Positions 52,366 to 62,407 of a stretch of DNA of 64,000 nt are shown here, one piece after another. The stretch is from contig OY764876.1 of NCBI GenBank assembly GCA_963668595.1, positions 3,224,001 to 3,288,000 of the forward strand, written 5' to 3'. The notes under the pieces are model-generated. The model ran no database searches. It saw only the letters and a program-made list of their open reading frames with translations, and was not told the origin of the DNA. Positions within the stretch are counted from its first letter, which is position 1. Every line of letters starts with the position of its first letter. Source of the stretch: GWE2-42-39 sp963668595. GTDB lineage: Bacteria > Bacteroidota > Bacteroidia > Bacteroidales > Prolixibacteraceae. The position numbers and the translations under genes are program-made.

Positions 52366-54027
52366 TCAGCTATTTCTATTTAGCATTCTAAAATTCCCAT
52401 TTAGTACTACCCCATCAATATCCATTTTCTGTGCTGAAAGAAGTGCCTCGTTTAAGGTATGTACAATTGGTTCGCCCTGCGCATTAAACGAGGTATTAAT
52501 TAGTGCTTTAGCTTCATATTTCTCATCCAGACAAGTCAACAAATCCCACAAATATGGATTTTCATCGCGACTAAAAAGGGTTTGGATACGCGCTGTTCCG
52601 CTGGCATGCACAGCTCCGGCCAGTTCGTTTTGTTTCTCCTGAAGAATCAGAAAATCGAGTAACATGTACCGGCTCAGCGGATGAATTTTGCCTTGTCCGG
52701 TGAAATATCGTGCATTTTTTTCAAGCATTACCGGTGCAACCGGGCGATACCATTCGCGTTTTTTGTGCTGCATACTTACTTTCTGTGCCAGCATTTTCGA
52801 ATCGGCACGGCAAAGCAAACTGCGGTTTCCCAGAGCACGCGGGCCTGCTTCTCCGGCTCCATTGCAAATGCCGATCACTTTGCCATCAGCCAGCGCCTGC
52901 GCACAAAGCCGGATGTCTTCTTCGGAATAAACAAACGAATTGTTTTCGATATTCCAGTTATTCAGATACGGAGAATGAAGCTCCACTTTGCCATGCTTTA
53001 TCCACTCGGCAAAAGCCGCTGCTCCCAGTGCCAAGCCCGAATCTTCGGTGCAGGGCGGAATAAACACTTCGGCAAAAAGCCCGCTGTTGACCAGTTCGGT
53101 GTTAGCAACAATATTCAGGGCACAACCTCCCGTATAATACAGGTTTTCGCAGCCCGTTTGTGTTTTCAGTCGTTTAAAAACAGCGAGCATTTCGCTCACG
53201 AATACCTGATGAATGGTGGCGATAATATTTTGGATAAACGGGTTTTTCTGATCGAAGGATTTAAGCTGAATTCCAAACGCTTTTTCCGCTTCAGCAAAGA
53301 AAACCGACTTGTGGTTCCAGATATTTTCGAAATACTGATGTTGCTCCAGCCAGCTTTCAATTTCGCAACTGTAAGTGCCGTGACCGGCCAGCCCCATCAC
53401 TTTACCCGCAACCGAATTTTGCTCGGCCAATTTTGCACCAATAATAGCAAAAACCAGCGCATTGGCATTAAAAAGCGTACTCAGCTTTTTTAGCTCCCAG
53501 TGGTATTCAACTAAATTGATTTGATTATTGCGGAATGTCCAGGCAGAGAAATTGCTCAGGCTGGCACCGCCATCGAAATGCACCAGCAAACTGTTTTCCT
53601 TGAAATTTCCGAAGAAAGGCAAACAACTGAAAACGTGTGCCAGCTCGTGATTAAGCACCCATGCTTGCATTTCGCGGCCAAACCACCAGCAACGACCTTT
53701 TTCCCAGCTACTGACAAGTTTCTCAGCAAGCGGCGCTTCGAAGCGAACATTGCCTTGCGGACTCAGAAAAGTGCGCCCCACCACATTGTCAACAAAAACC
53801 AGATCAAAATCGGTTGCCAACAGTTTTTTTTCTTTCAGAATAGCATACAGTTTCTCGTACAGTTTGTTGTCGCGCTTTACCCTGCTGATGCGTTCAAGTT
53901 GCAGGAATTGCTGCACCTGTCCGTTTTGCATGATGCACAGATTGTGATCGTGTACATAAAACGGGTATTCATAATCGAAACGATCCTGAATGCCATATAT
54001 AGCGAGCGTTGGAAGCGACTGGTTCAT
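52366..54027 (-). CDS. NodU/CmcH-type carbamoyltransferase
   Basis: The 553-residue protein has the Kae1-like N-terminal domain (NHELAHVFSC metal site and GGASLSNFS; TGGCALNIVANTEL; PCTEDSGLALGAAAF) and the C-terminal YrdC-like domain (EAGPRALGNRSLLC; VNTSFN-like INTSFNAQGEPIVH). The family transfers a carbamoyl group from carbamoyl phosphate, via an adenylate, to a hydroxyl of a natural product or sugar. The ATG at 54027 lies one base after the membrane-protein stop, so the two genes are coupled. No obvious biosynthetic cluster is present. Confidence 0.9.
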   Translation of the reverse strand: MNQSLPTLAIYGIQDRFDYEYPFYVHDHNLCIMQNGQVQQFLQLERISRVKRDNKLYEKLYAILKEKKLLATDFDLVFVDNVVGRTFLSPQGNVRFEAPLAEKLVSSWEKGRCWWFGREMQAWVLNHELAHVFSCLPFFGNFKENSLLVHFDGGASLSNFSAWTFRNNQINLVEYHWELKKLSTLFNANALVFAIIGAKLAEQNSVAGKVMGLAGHGTYSCEIESWLEQHQYFENIWNHKSVFFAEAEKAFGIQLKSFDQKNPFIQNIIATIHQVFVSEMLAVFKRLKTQTGCENLYYTGGCALNIVANTELVNSGLFAEVFIPPCTEDSGLALGAAAFAEWIKHGKVELHSPYLNNWNIENNSFVYSEEDIRLCAQALADGKVIGICNGAGEAGPRALGNRSLLCRADSKMLAQKVSMQHKKREWYRPVAPVMLEKNARYFTGQGKIHPLSRYMLLDFLILQEKQNELAGAVHASGTARIQTLFSRDENPYLWDLLTCLDEKYEAKALINTSFNAQGEPIVHTLNEALLSAQKMDIDGVVLNGNFRMLNRNS

Positions 54028-54028
54028 C

Positions 54029-55018
54029 TCAGGCAAATTGCAGGTAAACCGCACCCGCCAGCAAGAGGTAAACGATCAGGTTTCCCCAGAATCGGCTCTT
54101 CATGAAAACAAAATAGTTTGATAACAAAAACGACAGCGGAAGCGAAAGAATAAGAAATATTTCGTACGAAACGGCCGGAACAACCAGCAGTAAAATCAAT
54201 GGAAACAAGAAAATGAAGAAAAACACCTGGAAATATTTCCGGGAACTGATTTTCTTTTCATCGAAACGAGCCAGAAAAAAGAGACTTGCCAGAAAAGTAA
54301 TTAAAGCAATCAACCCCAGAAAAGCAAGCACTGCTATATTTTCCATTCCCAAAACAAATGATTTCGGGCTGAAAATACTTTGCTCAATTACAACGATTAA
54401 ATCGCTTAATTCATTGGCAATCCAGTAGCCTGAAAAAGTAAATAGCCACGGTATGGCTAATGCCAAAAGCGGAAGAACAATGTCGCGCCACGAAATCTGT
54501 TTATGAATGATGCGAAGACCGATCCACACTACCGGAAAAAGAAAAATCAGGTTAAAATAAAAAAGCGATCCAAGAGAGATCAGAATGCCTGCATCGAAGG
54601 CGTTGGCATGTATTTTTTCCTTTTCGTACGAATCGAAAAGACGATCGATGGCAAACAATAGAAAAAACACAGCCAGATAAACCGGATGCATCGCATGAAC
54701 CGGCAGCAACGCACTGCTCAGGATAATAAGCAAATTGGCCGGTAAAAATGTACGTACACGAATAAATGCATACTGAATATTTAATCGAATTGCCAAAAAA
54801 GCCAAAGTGACCAACAAAACCAAAGGCAGTATTCGATTTGCTTCAGGACTTTGTTCCATCAGCCATGCTATCGGGCGATACAACGGCATCGATGCTTCTC
54901 CTTCGAAAAAAGGATAAGGTTCCGGAGTTATCAACGATGGAAGCCACAACAAAGCTGCCATAACCGGAATTAACAGGAAATGGAAAGCATGATTCGATTT
55001 TAAAACTCGTAGCAGCAT
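54029..55018 (-). CDS. Polytopic membrane protein (DUF6427-like)
   Basis: The 329-residue protein is hydrophobic throughout, with about nine to ten membrane segments (for example LLLVTLAFLAIRLNIQYAFI, LLIILSSALLPV and FFFIFLFPLILLLVVP). It resembles the DUF6427-type proteins of Bacteroidota, whose role is unclear. It precedes the carbamoyltransferase with a one-base gap, suggesting a membrane partner. Confidence 0.6.
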   Translation of the reverse strand: MLLRVLKSNHAFHFLLIPVMAALLWLPSLITPEPYPFFEGEASMPLYRPIAWLMEQSPEANRILPLVLLVTLAFLAIRLNIQYAFIRVRTFLPANLLIILSSALLPVHAMHPVYLAVFFLLFAIDRLFDSYEKEKIHANAFDAGILISLGSLFYFNLIFLFPVVWIGLRIIHKQISWRDIVLPLLALAIPWLFTFSGYWIANELSDLIVVIEQSIFSPKSFVLGMENIAVLAFLGLIALITFLASLFFLARFDEKKISSRKYFQVFFFIFLFPLILLLVVPAVSYEIFLILSLPLSFLLSNYFVFMKSRFWGNLIVYLLLAGAVYLQFA

Positions 55019-55082
55019 ACGTTATTTCTTTTCAGAAAAAAGAATGCCCAAACAATACATCGATTGTCCGGACACGTGTATT

Positions 55083-56351
55083 TTATAAGTCGAAACCTAA
55101 GTCGCGACGATAATATTTTCCTTCGTATTCGATTTTTTCAGCATTGCGGTACGAGCAATCCAGTGCTTCGCGCATCGATTTTCCGTACGAGCTGATAGCA
55201 ATAACACGACCTCCGTCGGTTACCACTTCGCCATTGCTGAATTTTGTTCCGGCATGGAAAGCAATACTTCCTTCTACCTGATCGAAACCAGTCATCACTT
55301 TTCCCTTTGGATACGAACCCGGATAACCACCCGAAACCATCATCACTGTTACGGCAGTACGCGGATCAATTTCGAGCGTTTTTTCATCCAGATTACAATC
55401 AGCCACTCCTTCGAGCAAGTCAACAAAATCAGACTGGATGCGCAACATAACAGCTTCTGTTTCGGGGTCACCCATGCGCACATTGTATTCAATAACAAAC
55501 GGATTATTTTCGACATTAATCAAGCCCAGGAAAACAAAACCCTGATAAGGAATATTGTCTTTTTGCAACCCCTGAACCGTCGGAATTACAATCCGTTCTT
55601 CTACTTTCTGCATAAATACAGCATCGGCAAACGGAACAGGAGAAATAGCTCCCATGCCACCGGTATTCAGTCCGGTATCGCCTTCGCCAATTCGTTTGTA
55701 ATCTTTGGCAACCGGAAGAATTTTGTAATTTTTGCCGTCGGTCATTACAAATACCGAACACTCCACTCCACGGAGAAATTCTTCGATTACCACTTTGCTG
55801 CTGGCATCGCCAAACTGTCCGTCGAGCATTTCGCGCAACGAGCTAACTGCTTCTTCGAGATTATCAATAATCAATACTCCTTTCCCGGCAGCCAATCCGT
55901 CCGCTTTCAATACATAGGGTGCTTTCAGGCTTTCGAGAAAAGCAACGCCTTCGGGCAGGTTTTGCTTGGTCACCGTAAAATAACGCGCGGTTGGTATTTG
56001 GTGACGCGCCATAAAATCTTTGGCAAAATCTTTACTTCCTTCGAGTTGGGCTCCCAGCTTTTGCGGACCAACAATTTTCAGGTTTTTTAATTCAGGCTGA
56101 AGCAAAAGATAGTCGTGTAACCCTTCGCAAAGAGGCACTTCCGGTCCCACCAAAACCAGATTGATTTGGTTTTCAATAATTGCTTTTTTAATTCCTTCGA
56201 AATCGGAAACACCGATCGGCAAATTGGTTCCAAGTTCAGAAGTTCCGGCATTTCCGGGTGCAATAAACAATTTTTCGAGTTTGGGCGATTGTTTAATTTT
56301 CCATGCCATCGCATGTTCTCTCCCTCCGGAGCCAATAACAAGAATGTTCAT
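55083..56351 (-). CDS. purD: Phosphoribosylamine-glycine ligase
   Basis: The 422-residue ATP-grasp enzyme makes GAR in purine synthesis. Clear features are MNILVIGSGGREHAMAWKI at the start, NAGTSELGTNLPI, LEGSKDFAKDFMARHQIPTA, the ATP-grasp KADGLAAGKGV and YNVRMGDPETEAVMLR. I chose the ATG at 56351 because it gives the standard N-terminus. An ATG 33 bases upstream adds an unlikely eleven residues. It lies 74 bases after the deacetylase gene. Confidence 0.96.
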   Translation of the reverse strand: MNILVIGSGGREHAMAWKIKQSPKLEKLFIAPGNAGTSELGTNLPIGVSDFEGIKKAIIENQINLVLVGPEVPLCEGLHDYLLLQPELKNLKIVGPQKLGAQLEGSKDFAKDFMARHQIPTARYFTVTKQNLPEGVAFLESLKAPYVLKADGLAAGKGVLIIDNLEEAVSSLREMLDGQFGDASSKVVIEEFLRGVECSVFVMTDGKNYKILPVAKDYKRIGEGDTGLNTGGMGAISPVPFADAVFMQKVEERIVIPTVQGLQKDNIPYQGFVFLGLINVENNPFVIEYNVRMGDPETEAVMLRIQSDFVDLLEGVADCNLDEKTLEIDPRTAVTVMMVSGGYPGSYPKGKVMTGFDQVEGSIAFHAGTKFSNGEVVTDGGRVIAISSYGKSMREALDCSYRNAEKIEYEGKYYRRDLGFDL

Positions 56352-56425
56352 TTTGTATCTTTTGCTTTTCAGAAGAATCTTCAAAAACCGAACTCTTCTG
56401 TATGTTTCACTTTAATTATTTCAAT

Positions 56426-57058
56426 TTAAATTCCCTCCGGAATCGTTTCGAAACGATAACCACGCGATTTAAGTTCGCGAATTACCCGAGGCAGCGCTTC
56501 TTTCATATTCTTTTCGGCTTTCAACGAATCGTGGAATACCAAAATAGAACCGGGTCTGACGAAACAAATGGTATTCTGATAAACCTGCTCCGCACTCAAC
56601 TGCCGATCGAAATCGCGACTAAGTACGTCCCACATTACAAAGCGGTACTGGTTTTTCAATTTCCGGTACTGACTGCGTTTCAGAAATCCATGTGGCGGAC
56701 GAAACAAGCGCGAATGAATGAGCTCATTGGCTCGTTCAATATTCTGCAGATACGTTTCGTTATCACACTTCAAACCTTGTAAATGATTGAACGTGTGATT
56801 GCCCGTCGGATGTCCGGCTTCACAAATCATTCGGAACTCTTCGGGATGTTTCTGCACATTTTCGCCTACACAGAAAAAAGTAGCCGGAATATTTTCCTCT
56901 TCCAACAAACGAAGCACCCATGGAGTAATTTCCGGAATTGGGCCGTCGTCGAATGTCAGATAAACAACTTTTTCGTTTCCCGGAATACACCAAAAAGCTT
57001 CCGGGTAAAGTAGCCGAAGCAGTTTCGGTAAACGTACCTTCGGGTTCCACCGCATCAT
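56426..57058 (-). CDS. Polysaccharide deacetylase (CE4 / NodB homology)
   Basis: The 210-residue protein has the NodB motifs: TFDDGP (catalytic and metal Asp), HTFNHLQG (metal His), RPPHG, DVLSRDF and LVFHDS. Such enzymes remove N-acetyl groups from chitin-like or peptidoglycan sugars. I see no clear signal peptide at the start, so its location is uncertain. Its ATG overlaps the stop of the DUF2723 gene by one base (TAATG), so it is translationally coupled to it. Confidence 0.9.
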   Translation of the reverse strand: MMRWNPKVRLPKLLRLLYPEAFWCIPGNEKVVYLTFDDGPIPEITPWVLRLLEEENIPATFFCVGENVQKHPEEFRMICEAGHPTGNHTFNHLQGLKCDNETYLQNIERANELIHSRLFRPPHGFLKRSQYRKLKNQYRFVMWDVLSRDFDRQLSAEQVYQNTICFVRPGSILVFHDSLKAEKNMKEALPRVIRELKSRGYRFETIPEGI

Positions 57059-60000
57059 TAATTCACAGAACTATAGATTTGCAGATATTTATTGAAACTA
57101 TCCGACAATTCCCGAGCCATGGCCTCCTGTCCGTTTTTAGTACAAATGGTATTCATCTCGCGAATGAAATATAATACACGCTGAATTTCATCATCCATCA
57201 GATGAGCCATTTTTTTATCGAGCGACAGGTAATATTCCAATTCCTGTTCGAATTGAGTTTTCATTGTACCAAATACTTCCAATCCTTTCTGTGGGGCTCC
57301 GGCTTTCATGTAATTTTCAGCCATCATCAGTGCAAAATAGTTATACGGAACTACTTCGTTCGTGATCAGTTCGCGCGAGCGATCGAGCACTGCCACTGCC
57401 GAATCATTTTTCCCTTCGGCAATGAGACCTTCGGCCAGACGATTGAAATTATTACGGATATTCATCATCATCCGGGAGTTGTTCTCATCAATGTAAACTT
57501 TCGGATCGTTCATATTGCCCCATTTGAAATCGGACATCATGTGTTTGTACATCAACTCGGTATTTACGCCACCAATCTGAACGCGGTCTCCTGCTGTTTT
57601 CACAGGAACAAAGCGATAAGCAAGCCCTTCGAGGCGGAAATAATCCTGTAACCCGAGGTATTTATCGCGACCAACAGTAATTGCCCAGTACATCGGACGT
57701 TCCCAATTGGTTTGGTTAATCATGTCGAGAATCATCAACTCATCTTTGGTGATGTAACTGCGACTTCCAAAGTTGATATAAATTGTGTCGGCAATCTGAT
57801 CGTAATCCTCAGGAGCAACCACTTTATTCCGAATCACAGCTTCTTTATCTACCACATAGTATAATTCTTTGGTTGGAAGATACGAAGCATTGTCAGCCTG
57901 CGTCAGTTTCGTGCGCGGATCTTCATCTTTAATGAATTCAATGGCACGTTTCAGCTCTATCGGCTCTTTGATACGCGGATCATTCATCAGATAAATTACA
58001 TCGTGTTTTCCCTGTACATACTGATCGTGCGTAAAACTGATCGGTAGCGGATCAGAACCGTACGCCTTCCGTTTCATCTGATCGATATACCAATCTGTTT
58101 GGAAATAGCTAAGGTTACAAACGCGTATGTCGGTACCAAATTCTTCTACATCCTGATTGTACCAAAGCGGGAAAGTATCGTTGTCTCCATTCGTGAAGAT
58201 TATCGAATTGGGCTGACATGATTTCAGATAATTGGCTCCGAAGTCGCGTGCGGTATATCTTCCCGAACGATCGTGATCGTCCCAGTTTTCAGAAGCCATA
58301 ATGCCCGGAACAAGGATTAGTGAAATAAGCGAAACAGCAATTGCACTCGTTGTTGCCGGAGCAAATTTCTTAACTCCTTCGTAAAGCGAAAGAACGCCAA
58401 TACCAATCCAAATTGCAAAAGCGTAGAACGACCCTGCATAAGCATAATCACGTTCACGCGGCTGATGCGGAGATTGGTTCAGGTAAAATACGATGGCCAA
58501 ACCAGTCATGAGAAATAACAAAGTAACCACCCACAAATCCTGACGGCCTGAAACTCCCTTGTTGTACATGTAAAACAATCCGGCCAGACCTAAAATCAAC
58601 GGAAGGAAATAATAGGTATTTCGTGCTTTATTATTTTTCATGTGAGCCGGAATGCTTTTTTGGTCACCCAAACGCATCGAATCAACAAAATCAATTCCGC
58701 TGATCCAGTTTCCGTTGGTAATTCCTCCATGCCCCTGAATATCGTTTTGACGGCCCGCAAAGTTCCACATAAAATAGCGCAGATACATAAATCCAATCTG
58801 ATACCGGAACATGAAAGTCAGGTTCTCAGTGAAAGTTGGTATCTGAAGCATCTGTGTTTCGCCGGAAGGATCGGTGTAGCGAACATTCCGTCCTTTTATA
58901 TTTGCCCATTGTTTGTAGTCGTCAATATGCTGGTCTTCGCGACTGTACATACGCGGAAGGAAAGTACAATAATCGCTGTTGAAAACTGGTTTTTCGCGTA
59001 TCTCAGCAATTGCATATTTGCCATCTTTCTGAATGTAATACGGTTTATCTTCAACATAAGGAGTACGGTCGTCCAGCGGAGTATTGTAATATCTTCCGAA
59101 GATAAGAGGACGATCGCCATACTGTTCGCGGTTTAAATAACTGAGCAACGAGAATACATTGTCGGGGCTGTTCTGATCCATCGGTGGGTTTGCCGAAGAA
59201 CGAATTACAACAATTGCAAACGACGAGTAACCGATCAGAATCACAGTAACGCTGAGCAAAACAGTATTCCACAGGACCATTCCTTTGCGCATAGTATAGC
59301 GTATGCCGAAAATAATCAGACTAAGTAGTAAAATCGAATAAAAAATAACTCCAGTGTTGTATGGAAGTCCAAAACTATTAACAAACAGCAATTCGAATTT
59401 AGAAGCGATTTGCACCACACCCGGAATAATTCCGTACATGATTGCGCCCAGGATAACAAAGGAACCAATCAAACAATAGAGAATTCCTTTGCGGGTTGGA
59501 GTATATTTTTTGAAATAATAAACAAATACAATGGCCGGAATTGCCAACAGATTCAACAAGTGAACTCCAATGGAGAGCCCCATCATGTAAGCGATGAAAA
59601 TAATCCAGCGATTGGCATGCGGCTCGTCAGCCACATCTTCCCATTTCAGAATTGCCCAGAACACAATGGCCGTAAACAGCGACGATGAAGCATATACTTC
59701 ACCCTCTACTGCCGAAAACCAGAACGTATCAGAAAAAGTGTAAGCCAGAGCACCCACAACGCCACTTCCAACGATCGCAATGGTTTGAGCCATGCTCAAT
59801 TCCTGATTGCGACCAATTAATTTTTTTGCCAGATGCGTAATGGTCCAGAAAAGGAACAAAATGGTAAATGCACTCGCCAATGCCGATAAGGTATTAACAG
59901 CCATAGCAGCTTTCGATCCACCACCAAATAGAATGGTGAAAAAACGACCGAATATCATAAAAAACGGAGCACCCGGAGGATGACCCACTTCAAGTCGATA

Positions 60001-60129
60001 CGAAGTAGTAATAAATTCACCACAGTCCCAAAAACTTGCTGTGGGTTCAATGGTTAACAGATAAGTGATTGCTGCTACCAGAAAGGTAAACCAGCCAAAA
60101 GCATTGTTGATCAGCTTATAATTCTTCAT
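57058..60129 (-). CDS. DUF2723 family large membrane protein
   Basis: The product, 1023 residues from the ATG at 60129, has about ten membrane segments in its first 650 residues and the family start TIEPTASFWDCGEFI. The motif EVGHPPGAPFF recalls the O-mannosyltransferase/GT-C fold. A soluble tail of about 400 residues (from about 640) carries NFGSRSYITKDELMILDMI and YNYFALMMAENYMKAGAPQ. The family is widespread in Bacteroidota with unclear function; a lipid-linked sugar transferase role is an inference. An ATG 16 residues upstream (60177) is possible but not supported. Confidence 0.85.
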   Translation of the reverse strand: MKNYKLINNAFGWFTFLVAAITYLLTIEPTASFWDCGEFITTSYRLEVGHPPGAPFFMIFGRFFTILFGGGSKAAMAVNTLSALASAFTILFLFWTITHLAKKLIGRNQELSMAQTIAIVGSGVVGALAYTFSDTFWFSAVEGEVYASSSLFTAIVFWAILKWEDVADEPHANRWIIFIAYMMGLSIGVHLLNLLAIPAIVFVYYFKKYTPTRKGILYCLIGSFVILGAIMYGIIPGVVQIASKFELLFVNSFGLPYNTGVIFYSILLLSLIIFGIRYTMRKGMVLWNTVLLSVTVILIGYSSFAIVVIRSSANPPMDQNSPDNVFSLLSYLNREQYGDRPLIFGRYYNTPLDDRTPYVEDKPYYIQKDGKYAIAEIREKPVFNSDYCTFLPRMYSREDQHIDDYKQWANIKGRNVRYTDPSGETQMLQIPTFTENLTFMFRYQIGFMYLRYFMWNFAGRQNDIQGHGGITNGNWISGIDFVDSMRLGDQKSIPAHMKNNKARNTYYFLPLILGLAGLFYMYNKGVSGRQDLWVVTLLFLMTGLAIVFYLNQSPHQPRERDYAYAGSFYAFAIWIGIGVLSLYEGVKKFAPATTSAIAVSLISLILVPGIMASENWDDHDRSGRYTARDFGANYLKSCQPNSIIFTNGDNDTFPLWYNQDVEEFGTDIRVCNLSYFQTDWYIDQMKRKAYGSDPLPISFTHDQYVQGKHDVIYLMNDPRIKEPIELKRAIEFIKDEDPRTKLTQADNASYLPTKELYYVVDKEAVIRNKVVAPEDYDQIADTIYINFGSRSYITKDELMILDMINQTNWERPMYWAITVGRDKYLGLQDYFRLEGLAYRFVPVKTAGDRVQIGGVNTELMYKHMMSDFKWGNMNDPKVYIDENNSRMMMNIRNNFNRLAEGLIAEGKNDSAVAVLDRSRELITNEVVPYNYFALMMAENYMKAGAPQKGLEVFGTMKTQFEQELEYYLSLDKKMAHLMDDEIQRVLYFIREMNTICTKNGQEAMARELSDSFNKYLQIYSSVN

Positions 60130-60253
60130 AGGTACATGCCAATTTTGTATCGTTGCGAAGATAGTACATTCTTTCAACTATGGCCAAAAGCTACGGCATT
60201 TTGTAAAGTGAAAGCGTAAAGAAATGAAGATGAGCCCGACCACCCTTTCTTTG

Positions 60254-62233
60254 CTACTGCAAAACCTGGAATTCTGTGCGCCGGTTTAAACTCCTTGCCA
60301 CTTCCGCTTCCTGTTCATTACCAATCTGTTCTATAAACTTAGTATTCAAAACTTCGCCTTCTTTCAGGAAAGAATACTTTCGCGCCGTTTTTACACGCAC
60401 CCGAAATGGAAGCGATTCACCATACCCTTTCGCTTTCAGTCGGTTTGCCGAAACACCTTTCTGAATCAGGTAGCGCACCACTTCGTCGGCTCGTTTTTGC
60501 GATAAATCCATATTGAAAGCGGCATCACCCACATCATCGGTATGCGACATTATTTCAATGGAAATATCCGGATTGATGGACAGTATTTCAACAACTTTAT
60601 CGAGCGAAGCCCGACTGGCTGGCTGCAATTCCCATTTCCCTGATTCGTAATTAATGTCATCAATACGAATCGGCTGATCAGTCGGTGTTTGTTTTAGTTC
60701 AAGATTGAAATCGAAAGCTTCGCGCAATCCACGTGTCGATATTTTTGCCTGAGCATTCAAAAAGCCTTTTTTGAAAACCATCACCGCATAATCGGCCTCG
60801 GGTTTTAGCTCGGCACGAAAAGTTCCCTTTTCGGTTTTCATCAGCATCGATGTTCCATCGGTACCCACAATACGAACATTTACATTATCGATCACTGAGT
60901 CAGTCTCGAGACTGCAAACCTTTCCGAAGCACTGAAACAATCGGGGAGGCAGAAAGAACGAATACAGGTCGGCTCCGCGTGAGCCTTTTCGGGTGCTTGC
61001 AAAATATCCGCGTTCTCCGCGTCCGGCAAAAATCAACCCGAAATCGTCATTGGGCGAGTTCACAGGCGTGGACATATTTTCAACCGTCCATTTTCCATTC
61101 AGATCAGCCGTTGCATGAAAAATATCAAAACCACCCACTCCCGGATGATAATCCGAAGAGAAATAAAAATGCCCGTTTTTTCGCATAAATGGCGAAGTCT
61201 CTCTTCCCGGAGTATTGATTTGCTCACCCATATTTAGTGGTTCGCCAAATTCGTAATTGGCAATTCCCGATTTCCAAATGTCGGTTTGCCCTTGTCCTCC
61301 GGCCCGATCCGAAGAAAAAAACAACCATTTGCCATCAACCGAAATGGCCGGATAAGCATACGAAGCACCATCGTTGCAGAAAGAGATTGGCTCAGGTTTG
61401 CTCCAAACCGAATTTTCTTTTCTACAGAAAAAAAGACGTGAATTCATTTTCTGGCCCACAACATATTCGGCACGCTGAAAAACAATTAGTTGCCCATCGG
61501 CTGAAACCGAAATGGCCGATTCGTTTGCTTCGGTATTGATTTTCAGACTGTCGCCTAACGTTTTAGCGAACGACCATTTATGGCGCGCCGAATCGTATTC
61601 AGCAACAAAAATATCGGCAAATTTTTGTCCGGTAACCGGATTAATCTGTTTGCCGGTTGCTTCTTCCGAAGCCGACGCAAACAACAGGCGATCTGCCTTC
61701 CGAGGCCATGCAGCTACCGAGGTTTCATCGGCAAACGAGTTGGGCGCTTTCAAACTTTCAATTAAATATACCGGTGGAAGCTTTTGCCACTGACGAATCA
61801 TCCGTAGCGATTGCTGATTATTGAGAAAGCGGTTATCGCCGGCATTATTTTCCATCTGCTTCAGCAGGTTCTCCATCTCATCATATTTCTCTGCTGCCCG
61901 CAATACATCAATATAGCGAAACTGCGTTGCAAGGTCGTTATCGCCACGACGAATTGCATTTTTATACCAGCTTGCTGCCTGCGGATAAAGCCCTTGTCCG
62001 AAATACGCATCTCCTATACTTTTGGCTGCCGCAAACTTCTTTTTGGCATCTTTTTCTTTCTCATTAAACTGCTTGTATTTTTCCGTTGCAGCATAAAATT
62101 CGCCACGCTCCAACGCCTGATTGGCCTCGGTTAAAAGTTGTCCGCCCGAACAAGAGGCGAGAAATAATAAAACAGAAAGAGGCACGATGAAAAATACAGG
62201 ACAATGAAATGATATTGATTTCCGATTGAGCAT
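60254..62233 (-). CDS. PorE-like TPR/beta-propeller/OmpA lipoprotein (type IX secretion)
   Basis: The 659-residue lipoprotein has a signal with Cys about 28 (LLFLASC) and TPR-like helices (about 35-150, EANQALERGEFYAATEKYKQF). A WD40-like PD40 propeller follows (about 170-430, with FFSSDRAGGQGQTDIWKSG and FYFSSDYHPGVGGFDIFH), then a short beta domain. It ends in an OmpA-type peptidoglycan-binding domain (about 540-659, IEIMSHTDDVGDAAFNMDLSQKRADEV). This order (TPR, propeller, regulatory-like domain, OmpA) is that of PorE, part of the type IX secretion machine. No other T9SS gene is in the window. Confidence 0.85.
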   Translation of the reverse strand: MLNRKSISFHCPVFFIVPLSVLLFLASCSGGQLLTEANQALERGEFYAATEKYKQFNEKEKDAKKKFAAAKSIGDAYFGQGLYPQAASWYKNAIRRGDNDLATQFRYIDVLRAAEKYDEMENLLKQMENNAGDNRFLNNQQSLRMIRQWQKLPPVYLIESLKAPNSFADETSVAAWPRKADRLLFASASEEATGKQINPVTGQKFADIFVAEYDSARHKWSFAKTLGDSLKINTEANESAISVSADGQLIVFQRAEYVVGQKMNSRLFFCRKENSVWSKPEPISFCNDGASYAYPAISVDGKWLFFSSDRAGGQGQTDIWKSGIANYEFGEPLNMGEQINTPGRETSPFMRKNGHFYFSSDYHPGVGGFDIFHATADLNGKWTVENMSTPVNSPNDDFGLIFAGRGERGYFASTRKGSRGADLYSFFLPPRLFQCFGKVCSLETDSVIDNVNVRIVGTDGTSMLMKTEKGTFRAELKPEADYAVMVFKKGFLNAQAKISTRGLREAFDFNLELKQTPTDQPIRIDDINYESGKWELQPASRASLDKVVEILSINPDISIEIMSHTDDVGDAAFNMDLSQKRADEVVRYLIQKGVSANRLKAKGYGESLPFRVRVKTARKYSFLKEGEVLNTKFIEQIGNEQEAEVARSLNRRTEFQVLQ

Positions 62234-62407
62234 GCCGGTTGATTTTTGTATTGATTCGGACTAAAATACAACAATCTGTCGAGCTTTCAGGAAATTTTGA
62301 AGGAACATTTTTCGGAGCCGAAACTTGAATGAGCAAAACGAAAAAACCAGCCATTTTATCGAAAATGCACCAGTAAAGATTCAGACGAATAAAATGAATT
62401 TACAGGA

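Noticed and set aside
53521..54105. Long plus-strand frames opposite the carbamoyltransferase
   Set aside because: They mirror a gene with complete family motifs on the minus strand and show no recognisable domain.
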